The translations under genes were made by a program, and so were the position numbers. The notes beneath the pieces were generated by a model. It saw nothing but the letters and a program-made list of their open reading frames with translations. It ran no database searches and had not been told where the DNA came from. 64,000 bases of DNA from Planctomycetota bacterium (GTDB lineage: Bacteria > Planctomycetota > B15-G4): NCBI GenBank assembly GCA_029245865.1, contig JAQWOM010000048.1, positions 1 to 64,000 of the forward strand, given 5' to 3'. Positions within the stretch are counted from its first letter, which is position 1. Each line of letters begins with the position of its first letter. Below, piece after piece: positions 52,466-60,620 of this stretch.

Positions 52466-53619
52466 TGAGCATCCGCATCTTGAGATCTTTCGCGGTCTTG
52501 CTCGGATCCGCCGGGATTTGTGTCGCCGCAACCGTGGGCGGTGGCGGTACTGAAGCCCCTGCTCCCGGTGAACTGGGTGGTCCGACGACAGGCTTGAGTC
52601 CCACAGAGATGGGGACATGGCTTGCAGGTGAGGCTCAGTTCGATCGCGCCTTTCACATCGCAGACGGTGTTGGCACTCCGGAATTCAATGCCGAAAGTTG
52701 TCGTGCTTGTCACCGAGACCCGGTCCTCGGCGGTGCCGGTGGACTTGAGCTGAACGTGTCTCGATTCGGATTCGATAATGGCGGACTTGGTCCCTTCCAG
52801 GATCTGCCCGGAGGGCAAGGCCTTAGCAAGCTGAGGCCGCCGATGATCAACGATCGGGAAAACTACCCGGTCCAGGCTGATGTCTTCGAACAGCGTCAAA
52901 CTCCATCGCTCTTTGGCTTGGGTTTGCTCGAGAGCATTCCCGAGGCAAACATCCTGGCGAATGAAGACCCCGGAGATAGCAACGGGGACGGAATCTTCGG
53001 TGTGGCGCGAGTGTTGATGATCGACGGCCTGCCAGAGGTCGGTCGGTTTGGCTGGAAGAGCCAGGTGCCCACGCTGGAGGACTTTGTTCGCGATGCCATG
53101 GCTGGTGAGGCCGGCATCACCACTCCGTCTGTTGGGCGGGGCTTTGCACTCAGTGCTGATGCCGATTCGGTGGCCGATCCAGAGTTTTCTGAAGCCGAAG
53201 TCGATGAGATGGCGTTCTATCTCGAGAACCTCGGCCCGCCCTTGCGAGTGGGCTCCGTGGCGCCAGAAGTGGTGCAGGGTGAAATCCTGTTCACGGCTCT
53301 GTTGTGCAGTACCTGCCATATCCCCAACATCAATGGGGCCGTCGATCCGGTTTTCGCTTACACCGACCTTCTGTTGCATGACGTCATGCCAACCGATTAT
53401 CGCGGGATGGAAGAACCTGGCGCGGGCAATGGCATGTTCCGAACACCTCCGCTCTGGGGTATCCGGCACTCCGCGCCCTACATGCACGATGGTCGAGCAC
53501 GTGGTTTGCGCGAAGCCATTCTGGCTCACGAAAGCGAAGGCCAGGCTTCGTCCGATGCCTTCGTGCTTCTGAGTGAGTCGGAACAGAGCGCCCTGATCGC
53601 CTTCCTGAGAGACCTCTAG
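52465..53619 (+). CDS. DUF1111 di-heme oxidoreductase-like protein
   Basis: 384 residues with a signal-like N-terminus (ILRSFAVLLGSAGICVAA). It carries two CxxCH motifs, CRACH (79-83) and CSTCH (281-285), with DSNGDGIFGVARV and LWGIRHSAPYMHDGRA as in its upstream neighbour, so the pair are tandem paralogues. The ATG at 52465 overlaps the upstream TAA by one base, indicating coupled translation and perhaps a heteromeric complex. Substrate is not known. Apart from the heme and DUF1111 features I recognise no further domain. Confidence 0.88.
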   Translation: MSIRILRSFAVLLGSAGICVAATVGGGGTEAPAPGELGGPTTGLSPTEMGTWLAGEAQFDRAFHIADGVGTPEFNAESCRACHRDPVLGGAGGLELNVSRFGFDNGGLGPFQDLPGGQGLSKLRPPMINDRENYPVQADVFEQRQTPSLFGLGLLESIPEANILANEDPGDSNGDGIFGVARVLMIDGLPEVGRFGWKSQVPTLEDFVRDAMAGEAGITTPSVGRGFALSADADSVADPEFSEAEVDEMAFYLENLGPPLRVGSVAPEVVQGEILFTALLCSTCHIPNINGAVDPVFAYTDLLLHDVMPTDYRGMEEPGAGNGMFRTPPLWGIRHSAPYMHDGRARGLREAILAHESEGQASSDAFVLLSESEQSALIAFLRDL

Positions 53620-53699
53620 ACTCACGGAGTCTGAAACTGTTCGCCGAGCAGGGTTTCGTTTGGCATGGAGTACGTGCCATCTGGCCGAGGTGGCTTGTC

Positions 53700-54830
53700 T
53701 TGGTCAGGATCTCCTTTGCCTGCGGCTTGATGGCTGCTTGCGCGCAACAGCATGTCGGTGTTTCAACTGACGTGACAGCAAGGGCGGAACCGGAAGCCCC
53801 CATGGGGCGCTTCACCGTACGAGGGCGCTGGGAAAACCCGCGTGAGCTGACCTGGCAGGTCGTGCCCCAAGATGGGCCGATTGCACCCGAGATTCTTGAC
53901 CGCTTTGTGGCAGAGGCTCTGGACGTTTGGGAGCGAACAGGCGTGGTGGCCTTTCGCCGGGTTGCTGAGGGCCAGCAGCCAACGTTCACGATCTCCTGGC
54001 ACGGAGCCGACGGATCTAGTGCTTCCTGCAGGCCCTTCGGGCGCGACAACAGCGTTGCGCACTCGGGGCCGCTTTCCGACGGAACATTCATTCACCTTGA
54101 CGAGTCATGTGACTGGAGCCTTGGGGAGGGTTCCGGTGAGTCTCTCTCGCGCACCTTGCAACACGAGGTCGGTCATATTCTCGGGCTCGATCATTGTGCG
54201 GATGAGTCGGCCTTGATGGCCCCGCTCACGACCGCCAGTGGGCCCACTGAATCGGATCTTGCCGGTTTGCATTCTCTGTATGGCGGATTGCACGGCGGAC
54301 CAGGTGACCTACTCCCTGTTGCTGTTCAGCAGACAGGCACAGAAGGTCCTCTTCCCTTTCCGCTGCGCCGAGTTGCGCCGCCAGGTCTCACAGAGTGGGC
54401 ACTCTTCGACACCGATGGGGATGGATCTCATGAAGTGCTGGTGTGGCGTACGGATGCAAAGAGCCTGGGCGCCCTGATGATTTACCATTTCAACGAAGAG
54501 GCGCAGTTGGAGCGGACGGTTGGCCCCTTGCTGAATGTTGTGCCGCCGGAGGCAGACACGACCTTCATGCTAGGTGTTCATGGCGACCGATGGATCGTGA
54601 CCGAGTTTGCCGATGGGTTGCTGCGACTCCGTTCTTTCGATGAGAGGGGCTGGCCCCAGCGGCCGACGCCCCAGCAACACCTCGGTTTCGAAAAAGAGCG
54701 CGCGCAGGCCATCGCCGCGCCTAGTTCAGGATCTCGAGGACCGGTCGCTGGTGAAGGCGACTCGCTGAGGGGCGATCTCGATGGAGATGGTTCGGAAGAA
54801 TTCCTGATGCGCTTTGAAGAGGGTTCTTGA
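53700..54830 (+). CDS. Matrixin-like (metzincin) exported protease with repeat-like tail
   Basis: 376 residues from a TTG at 53700. A short lipobox-like N-terminus (ISFACGLMAAC) suggests a lipoprotein. The zinc site HEVGHILGLDH is at 155-165, with a Met-turn at SALMAPLTT (Met173). The layout is that of M10/matrixin-type metzincins. After about residue 220 come FG-GAP/VCBS-like segments (ALFDTDGDGSHEVLVW and LRGDLDGDGSEEFLM). An active surface protease is predicted. The start is uncertain because upstream frames have no good signal. Confidence 0.78.
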   Translation: MVRISFACGLMAACAQQHVGVSTDVTARAEPEAPMGRFTVRGRWENPRELTWQVVPQDGPIAPEILDRFVAEALDVWERTGVVAFRRVAEGQQPTFTISWHGADGSSASCRPFGRDNSVAHSGPLSDGTFIHLDESCDWSLGEGSGESLSRTLQHEVGHILGLDHCADESALMAPLTTASGPTESDLAGLHSLYGGLHGGPGDLLPVAVQQTGTEGPLPFPLRRVAPPGLTEWALFDTDGDGSHEVLVWRTDAKSLGALMIYHFNEEAQLERTVGPLLNVVPPEADTTFMLGVHGDRWIVTEFADGLLRLRSFDERGWPQRPTPQQHLGFEKERAQAIAAPSSGSRGPVAGEGDSLRGDLDGDGSEEFLMRFEEGS

Positions 54831-54912
54831 ACGACGCGAACTGTTAGCACGACTGACACCAGAGCGGTGTGCATACCGGGTCGGCCGTAGAGGTCCTTCG
54901 GCGGTGGTTTTG

Positions 54913-56271
54913 TTACCGACCGTCTCGAGTGGGCGCCTTTTTTTGCGCCGGGCGCCTTTTGGTCTGCGGCCGTCGTCGCACCGGATTTGGTGGCGTCGAA
55001 ACCTCTCCCGGAGTCAACTCCCCGAGGTTCTCGCCCAGGGACTCTGAGAGGTGCATCCAGCGTGAGCGTGCGAGTTCATTCTTCCAGAGGGCCATGAGCC
55101 TGGGATTGCGATGAATGCGTGAATCGCCCCATTCGGCCCAGGCGGATGTCTTGCGCCAGTCAACCGGCAGCATCGTGACGGCTTTGATCTCTGGGTGCAT
55201 GTCGAGAAATGCGAGGAATGGAAGAAACCACTGCTTCCAGATCGTCTCGGCCATGGCACCCCGCGGATCTTCTCGCATCGAAGGGATGTTCATGTATTGC
55301 GGTGTTGTCTCGCCAATGATTACGGGTTTGCCAACCCGCCGAGCGTGTTCAAGCAATTGATTGGCGACGTTGTAATACCGGTCGAAACCTGTTCGCCCCC
55401 GACCGACCTGAGGAGAGAAATGCATCCTGTGGAAGACGTCCAGGCCATACCAGTCAACGAAGTCTTCTCCGGGGAACCACTTTCTCTTGCCATTCTTGTC
55501 GCGTGCGAAGATGTCTGGATCGCCATGAGGGACGATGCACCACACGAAAGCAACGTTGTCGACGTCCCTCGCACGGAAACGATTGACGATCTTTCGATAC
55601 GCCTTCGGAAATGTGTACGGGTGGTGCCCTTTCCATTCTCCATTGATTTCGACACCGATGCGCAACAGCACGCGCACTCCAGAAACCCGAAGAAGATCAG
55701 CGATCTCGTCGATGCGCTCGTCAAACTGCGTCGTGTTGGCGACGGCGTCGTCCCTGGCTTCGCCGAAGTTGTTCGTGCCGACGCCGAGACTGAGCCCGAG
55801 GTTCAAGAGACCGCCCGTGCGCTGCACCTCGGCAACTGCCGTGGCGAGCTTGTTGACGTCGACTCTCCAGCCTCGAGTTCCCTGAAGTGTGATCCATGCC
55901 GCAAACCCTGCAGGCTGCATGTCGACACCGAGAGCTTCGGCATAGTCGATCAGTTCGTTCTCCTGTTGGCTCATCGTGCCGGAGAGATGAAGAATGCGTG
56001 GGCCCTTTGGCTCGTAGGGGGCCCAGAGTTCACTCCTGGGCTGCAGCGCTTCTGGAAAGAGGTCGTCTTCTTCCGGAGGAGCCTTTGTGTCTTGAGGCTC
56101 AGATGTGATTGAAGTCGATTGCGACGAGGGGGGAGTGTCCTTGTGGGGCTGGGCTATGCGCACCTGTCTTGCCGCCGACGGCGGCTCTTGGCCAGCGGCA
56201 CATGACATGGCGAATGCCATGCACAGGATGAATGGCACGACTTTGAATGCGGTCAAGAGTTTGAAGTGCAT
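54913..56271 (-). CDS. GH26-like glycoside hydrolase lipoprotein
   Basis: 452 residues from the ATG at 56271, nine bases inside a longer TTG frame. A lipobox (FAMSC, Cys24) and a long Pro/Ser-rich linker (to about residue 85) precede the TIM-barrel-like domain. GH26 features are RIGVEINGEW with the acid/base Glu208, FVWCIVP, VDWYGLDVF and the nucleophile-type VIIGETTP with Glu321. GH26 enzymes mostly cleave beta-mannans; substrate here is unproven. The C-terminus is basic (RRRPQTKRRPAQKK). Confidence 0.75.
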   Translation of the reverse strand: MHFKLLTAFKVVPFILCMAFAMSCAAGQEPPSAARQVRIAQPHKDTPPSSQSTSITSEPQDTKAPPEEDDLFPEALQPRSELWAPYEPKGPRILHLSGTMSQQENELIDYAEALGVDMQPAGFAAWITLQGTRGWRVDVNKLATAVAEVQRTGGLLNLGLSLGVGTNNFGEARDDAVANTTQFDERIDEIADLLRVSGVRVLLRIGVEINGEWKGHHPYTFPKAYRKIVNRFRARDVDNVAFVWCIVPHGDPDIFARDKNGKRKWFPGEDFVDWYGLDVFHRMHFSPQVGRGRTGFDRYYNVANQLLEHARRVGKPVIIGETTPQYMNIPSMREDPRGAMAETIWKQWFLPFLAFLDMHPEIKAVTMLPVDWRKTSAWAEWGDSRIHRNPRLMALWKNELARSRWMHLSESLGENLGELTPGEVSTPPNPVRRRPQTKRRPAQKKAPTRDGR

Positions 56272-56307
56272 AGGGGCCAAGCGCGCGTCCGTTTCGGTGC
56301 GCGCCAG

Positions 56308-56559
56308 TTAGGCTTTCTTGAGAGTGTGCACGACAATCAGAAGCAGGACGGCTCCAACTGTCGAGACGAGGATGCTTCCGATCACGTTGTTTTCGGAGAG
56401 CCCAAGCAATCCAAAGACAAGGCTGCCGATGAAAGAACCCAGGACGCCAACGATGATATTGCCGATCAGCCCGAAGCCAGATCCTTTGGTGAGCAGTCCC
56501 GAGAGCCAGCCTGCGATGGCGCCAATGATGAGAAAGAGAATGAGATCGCCGAGCTCCAT
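56308..56559 (-). CDS. GlsB/YeaQ/YmgE family membrane protein
   Basis: 83 residues from MELGDLILFLIIGAIAGW (ATG 56559) with AAAGGA upstream. Three short hydrophobic helices and the glycine-rich pattern GSGFGLIGNIIVGVLGSFIG are typical of GlsB-type stress-associated membrane proteins (transglycosylase-associated family). The cellular role is not well defined. It is followed on the same strand by the GH26-like gene after 36 bases. Confidence 0.85.
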   Translation of the reverse strand: MELGDLILFLIIGAIAGWLSGLLTKGSGFGLIGNIIVGVLGSFIGSLVFGLLGLSENNVIGSILVSTVGAVLLLIVVHTLKKA

Positions 56560-56740
56560 ATTGATAGGTCCTTTGTCGTTTGAAGGAATCGATGTGCGGA
56601 AGGCCTTGCTGGAGGGCCTCAAGTTTGTCTTCGGTTGTCCTGGCGATAAAGGCTTTTCCAGAACGATGAGAAGAGGGAGCCTTGCAGGCAGGTTCAGTCT
56701 ATGGTGGTCAGTATAAGGCCCTGTTTGGAGTGGTCATCTC

Positions 56741-57385
56741 GTGAACGAAGTCCTTTTCACGTACATCGCGTTCATCATGTCTGTTTTCGCGATGATGAAC
56801 CCGCTTGCGGCGGTTCCGATCTTTTTGAGCATCTCCAAAGATATTCCGGAGGCTGAGCGCAAGAAGATCCCGTTCAAGACAGCGACTGCAGCATTCCTGA
56901 TCATGCTGACCGCCTTCGTGATCGGGCAAGCCATCCTGGATCTCTTTTCGGTGGGGATCCCCGCGCTTCGCCTTGCAGGGGGCATGGTGTTGATGGCTAT
57001 GGGTTGGACCATGCTCAACGTGCAGACAAGTCGGACAAAGCAAACAACTGAAGAAGCTGAAGAGGCTGTTGAAAAAGATTCAATCGCCATCATTCCTCTG
57101 GCCATTCCCATTTCCGCAGGACCGGGCGCCATTAGCTTGATGATTATCGCAGCGTCCTACCCCAACGAGATCGAAGGTCGAGTTGCCATCATGTTTGCAG
57201 TGTTCTTGGTTTGCGTGCTGCTCTGGCTTTTCTTGCGAATGGCCGACCGGATCGGAAACTTTCTCGGTTCTACGGGACTCAACATCATCACGCGGCTCAT
57301 GGGATTGCTCATGCTCGGGGTGTCTATCGAGTTCATCACGACAGGCCTCATAGAGAAATTCCCGATTCTCGGGCAGGCTGGGTGA
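56741..57385 (+). CDS. marC: MarC family integral membrane protein
   Basis: 214 residues with six helices. It opens with a GTG at 56741 (VNEVLFTYIAFIMSVFAMMNPLAAVPIFLS). NPLAAVPIFL near the N-terminus and PLAIPISAGPGAISLMI mid-protein are the characteristic MarC NPxG/NP-type repeats, followed by GLLMLGVSIEFITTG. The function of MarC remains unclear; it was once proposed to affect antibiotic resistance. It is divergent from the GlsB-like gene. Confidence 0.9.
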   Translation: MNEVLFTYIAFIMSVFAMMNPLAAVPIFLSISKDIPEAERKKIPFKTATAAFLIMLTAFVIGQAILDLFSVGIPALRLAGGMVLMAMGWTMLNVQTSRTKQTTEEAEEAVEKDSIAIIPLAIPISAGPGAISLMIIAASYPNEIEGRVAIMFAVFLVCVLLWLFLRMADRIGNFLGSTGLNIITRLMGLLMLGVSIEFITTGLIEKFPILGQAG

Positions 57386-57565
57386 CGCCTGAGATGGCTG
57401 CGGCAAGAGCGGCCGAGAGGCAGGAAGGCGCGGATGGCCTGCGAAAGGACTCTTCGCCGCCATTTTTTCCGCGAGGCTCCCCCTCAGTCAGACTCCGGCT
57501 AAACTGAGGCGCTTCCAGAACAGTCGTTCTGTTGCGGATCTCTCTCAACGATGGAGGAGGCGTAC

Positions 57566-58534
57566 ATGTTGTCCATGGTTCTTGCCGGAGGGCTTGCTCT
57601 CGCGGCCGTACTCCCCGGAGACAAGGTGGTCCCTCAGGTGGGAGACCCGGCCCCCTCGTTCGAGGGCAAATGGATGTCCTACGAGGACTCGTCCCTCGCC
57701 GAACTCGAGGGCAAGCTGGTTTTCATCGAGTTCTGGCGAACCTGGTGAGGCCCCTGCAAGTCGCAGGTTCCTCACCTGAATAAGCTCTGGAAAGAGCATC
57801 GGGATGAGGGACTTGTGGTCGTTGGCGTGACCAACGAATCGAAAGGTTTGGTCGAGAGAACAGTTGAGAAGAACCGGATGGAGTTTCCGGTTGCCATGGT
57901 CAAGACGCCCGAAGAAGCGAACTTCGGGATTCGAGGGTTTCCCAGTTCTTACCTGCTGGATGTCGACGGAACGATTCTCTGGAAAGGTCACCCGGCGAGC
58001 TTTGAAAAAGAATATCCGTCCTCGCGCTTGGCCAATGACCTGAAGCGAACATCGACCTTTCCGCCGGTTCCGGAAAAGAGCAAATCTCTGCTCAGTAAAT
58101 ATGCTGATTCCGGAAATTTCTCTGGAGCGTACGTCGCGGCAACTCGAGAGCTAAAGAGGCGCCCTGAAAACGAACCGCTTCAGGAGTTTGCGAATTCGAT
58201 TGAAGAGATGCTCAAGTCACGGCTCGAACTCGCACAGGCCGCAAGAGATCGCGGTGACTACGGGCAATCGATGGAGATGTACTCTTCTCTCGCGAAGAAG
58301 TTTGCGGGTGTTCCAGGCGCAAAAGATGCAGACACCGCTGCAGGAGAGATTAGTAAAGATAAAGAAGCAAAGGATGACCTTGCGGCAGCCAAGAAGTGGC
58401 GGACTGCCATGGTGAGTTGGCGCAAGGGCGATTTCGACAAGGCGCTCAAGAGCGTTAAGTCGATTGCAAAAAAGTATGGAGACACGGCAACTGGCCAGCG
58501 GGCTGAAGAGATGCTGTCGCGTCATGCCGACTGA
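57566..58534 (+). CDS. Exported thioredoxin-like protein with in-frame TGA (putative selenocysteine), paralogue of 18804
   Basis: Read through the TGA at 57746-57748 this gives 322 residues. The ATG at 57566 has GGAGGAGG five bases upstream and a short signal-like N-terminus (MLSMVLAGGLALAAVL). The thioredoxin-fold motif reads FIEFWRTW-TGA-GPCKSQVPHL, with TGA at codon 61 where the first Cys of WCGPC belongs; GFPSSYLLDVDGTILWKGHP carries the cis-Pro. Readthrough is the only way to make a full domain: the frame after the TGA stays open to 58534. The remainder is helical, TPR-like and Lys/Glu-rich. It shares domain order with the 18804 protein, so the pair are paralogues. Confidence 0.85.
57744..57776 (+). 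promoter_or_regulatory. Candidate bacterial SECIS hairpin spanning the in-frame TGA
   Basis: GGTGAGG (57744-57750, containing the TGA) pairs perfectly with CCTCACC (57770-57776). Inside, CCTGC (57753-57757) pairs with GCAGG (57763-57767), leaving loop AAGTC with a G. This nested 7+5-base hairpin is strong, but its apical loop begins only 10 bases after the TGA, nearer than the usual 16-37. A competing stem CAGGT (57764-57768) with ACCTG (57774-57778) has a loop without G. The fit to known SECIS spacing is therefore imperfect. Confidence 0.45.
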
Positions 58535-58706
58535 AAAGATGCGCGGTGGATGCGCAGATCGTTGAAAAAATGGAGTTTCGAGTGAGCCGGCGGCTGCGGT
58601 TGTTGCGCATGTCGATAATGAGAGTGACTCCGTGAAGCCAGCCGCTCTTCGAATTTTGCTGTCAATCTGAGCTGAGTCGGCTGATCTCACCTTTCTCTCA
58701 TCTTGT

Positions 58707-58723
58707 TAGAGGTATCACCTCTA
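58707..58723. promoter_or_regulatory. Palindrome TAGAGGT-ATC-ACCTCTA
   Basis: A perfect 7-base inverted repeat with a three-base ATC centre lies about 170 bases after the second thioredoxin-like gene and 98 bases before the MauG gene. It may be an operator or part of a terminator. No T-run follows. Confidence 0.4.
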
Positions 58724-58737
58724 GCGACCTCGTGGCT

Positions 58738-58767
58738 CCATTCAGGTCCCGATTCACGCCTGAATGG
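58738..58767. promoter_or_regulatory. Inverted repeat CCATTCAGG...CCTGAATGG
   Basis: A perfect 9-base inverted repeat with a 12-base spacer (58747-58758) ends 53 bases before the MauG start. It is long enough to be a regulator site or an untranslated-region hairpin. It differs in sequence from the palindrome 14 bases upstream. Confidence 0.45.
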
Positions 58768-58820
58768 CGATCGACACCTCACGATGGCCGTTTATCTCCC
58801 ACGCCAATGGAGTGCAAAGA

Positions 58821-60554
58821 ATGACTCTTCCAGATCGAGTCCGAGCACGCTTCCGCGTCTTCTTGTCCCTGGCCGTTCTCTCTATGGCCACGCAGGGTGC
58901 TTTCGCATTTCAGGGGCCACCTCCGCCTCCCCCTATTCCTCCGGCACCTCCTTTGCCTCCCGTGCTCGCCCCGATCGGAAACCCGATCACAGAGCCCAAA
59001 CGAGTTCTGGGAAAAATCCTTTTCTGGGAGGAGCAGCTTTCGAGCGACAACACCGTGTCTTGCGGAACCTGCCATCTTCCGGAAGTTGCAGGTGCTGATC
59101 CCCGTCTCGGGAACCATCCGGGTTTTGATGGAATCTTCGGCACCGCCGACGATGTGATCGGATCTCCAGGGGTTATCCGTTCCGATGTGTCGAACGCATT
59201 TCTTCCCGATGCGACCTTCGGTCTTGAGCCGCAGGTCACGGGGCGTGCGGCTCCTACATACTTCAGCATGACTCAGTATTCCCCGGAGATGTTCTGGGAT
59301 GGTCGAGGCTCAGGCACTTTTCTCGATCCTCAGACGGGTGCAGTCGTGCTTGCCGCTGGTGGATCTTTGGAGAGTCAAGCTGTCGGACCCATCTTGAATG
59401 CGACTGAGATGGGCCATGACGGGCGAACCTGGGCTGAGGTGATTGCAAAGCTGCAGGATGTGACTCCGCTTCGCCTCGCGACAAATATTCCTCCAGACAT
59501 GCTCGGTGCCCTGAGCGTCTCGCCGACCTACCCGGACTTGTTCCTGAGTGCTTTCGGAACGTCTGCCATCACTGCCGAAAGAATTGGTCGAGCGATTGCG
59601 ACATACGAACGAACTCTCGTGCCGAATCAGTCTCCGTACGACCTTCTGGCTGCCGGGGTTCCGGGATCATTGACACCTGGGCAGTTGGCGGGGTTCAACT
59701 CGCTGGTTGGCTCTCTTTGTGCCGTTTGCCATACGCCTCCTTTCTTCACGGACTTCCGATTTCACAACCTGGGCCTGAGACCTGGGCCCGAAGACATCGG
59801 GCGTCAATTTGTCACCGGAGACCTGGCCGACCTGGGGCGCTTCAGGACGCCCAGCTTGCGCAACGCGGGTCAGAAAACTGCGCTGATGCACGTGGGCTGG
59901 GTGACGGATGTCCGCGATGCGATCGACTTCTATAATGCGCCCGCGTTTCCGGCGACCGCAGCCGGTCACACGCAGTTCACAGCAGACCAGAGCCTCATTC
60001 CGGCTCCGGGTGGACCGGTACCGATTCAGAGCATTTCAGTTCCCGCGGGAGCGATTCCGGGGTTGGTCGATTTCATTTCAAATGCTCTGACCGATCCACG
60101 GACCGTGTCCGGGACTTTCCCATTCGACCGGCCGACGCTGCACTCGGAGTCCGTCGTTCCAAATCCGGAGATCTTTGGAGCCTCGAGTGGTGGGTCATCT
60201 GGCCCGATGATGCTTGCCAACACACCTCTCGCTCGAGCGAACCCTGACTTCAAGATCGGTATCGGAAAGGCTACGGCAGGTGCCACAGCTTGGCTTTTCA
60301 CAACGCTCTCTCCCGCGCCCTCCGGAAGCATGGTGGCCGGCGTGCCGCTTCACCTTGACCTCGGAACGATGATTCTCGTGCGCGGTGTGGTTCTCGGTGG
60401 GACGGGGTCGGATGGGCATGCAACACTCCTCGTTGGCATACCAGACGATCCGGCCTACACAGGCCTTGAGTTTTACGGGCAGTGGTTCGTGCAAGATCCG
60501 GGGGCGCCGTTCGGACTCAGGTCGACCGAAGGAGCTCGCTGGCTCGGCCTCTGA
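58821..60554 (+). CDS. MauG/cytochrome c peroxidase-type diheme protein
   Basis: 577 residues from the ATG at 58821 with GGAG upstream. A signal peptide (LSLAVLSMATQGAFAF) is followed by a polyproline run (PPPPPPIPPAPPLPP region) and the diheme peroxidase domain. Heme motifs are CGTCH (81-85) and CAVCH (300-304), with AAPTYFSMTQ and FWDGRGSGTFLDPQ as in CcpA/MauG enzymes. It should be periplasmic and reduce peroxide or act on a partner. The last 100 residues (GSDGHATLLVGIPDD, then FYGQWFVQDPGAPFG) form a beta-rich exported-protein tail, different from the W-DLGGG type. Confidence 0.88.
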   Translation: MTLPDRVRARFRVFLSLAVLSMATQGAFAFQGPPPPPPIPPAPPLPPVLAPIGNPITEPKRVLGKILFWEEQLSSDNTVSCGTCHLPEVAGADPRLGNHPGFDGIFGTADDVIGSPGVIRSDVSNAFLPDATFGLEPQVTGRAAPTYFSMTQYSPEMFWDGRGSGTFLDPQTGAVVLAAGGSLESQAVGPILNATEMGHDGRTWAEVIAKLQDVTPLRLATNIPPDMLGALSVSPTYPDLFLSAFGTSAITAERIGRAIATYERTLVPNQSPYDLLAAGVPGSLTPGQLAGFNSLVGSLCAVCHTPPFFTDFRFHNLGLRPGPEDIGRQFVTGDLADLGRFRTPSLRNAGQKTALMHVGWVTDVRDAIDFYNAPAFPATAAGHTQFTADQSLIPAPGGPVPIQSISVPAGAIPGLVDFISNALTDPRTVSGTFPFDRPTLHSESVVPNPEIFGASSGGSSGPMMLANTPLARANPDFKIGIGKATAGATAWLFTTLSPAPSGSMVAGVPLHLDLGTMILVRGVVLGGTGSDGHATLLVGIPDDPAYTGLEFYGQWFVQDPGAPFGLRSTEGARWLGL

Positions 60555-60573
60555 TTTTAGATGCTTTATGAAC

Positions 60574-60607
60574 GCGCCCTCGCTCCGAGCTTCTCGGCCG
60601 AGGGCGC
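60574..60607. terminator. Strong bidirectional hairpin between convergent genes
   Basis: GCGCCCTCG (60574-60582) pairs with CGAGGGCGC (60599-60607) as a perfect 9-base stem. An inner stem CCGAG (60585-60589) with CTCGG (60593-60597) gives a compact extended hairpin. It lies between the stops at 60554 (plus strand) and 60621 (minus strand), where it would serve both genes. No strong T-run, so it is intrinsic-like rather than classic. Confidence 0.7.
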
Positions 60608-60620
60608 TATCGTTTGAGTC

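Noticed and set aside
54913-54980. Repeated GGGCGCCTTTT near 54928 as a terminator
   Set aside because: The repeats lie inside the coding end of the GH26-like gene (its basic KKAPTR tail), and the pairing is short.
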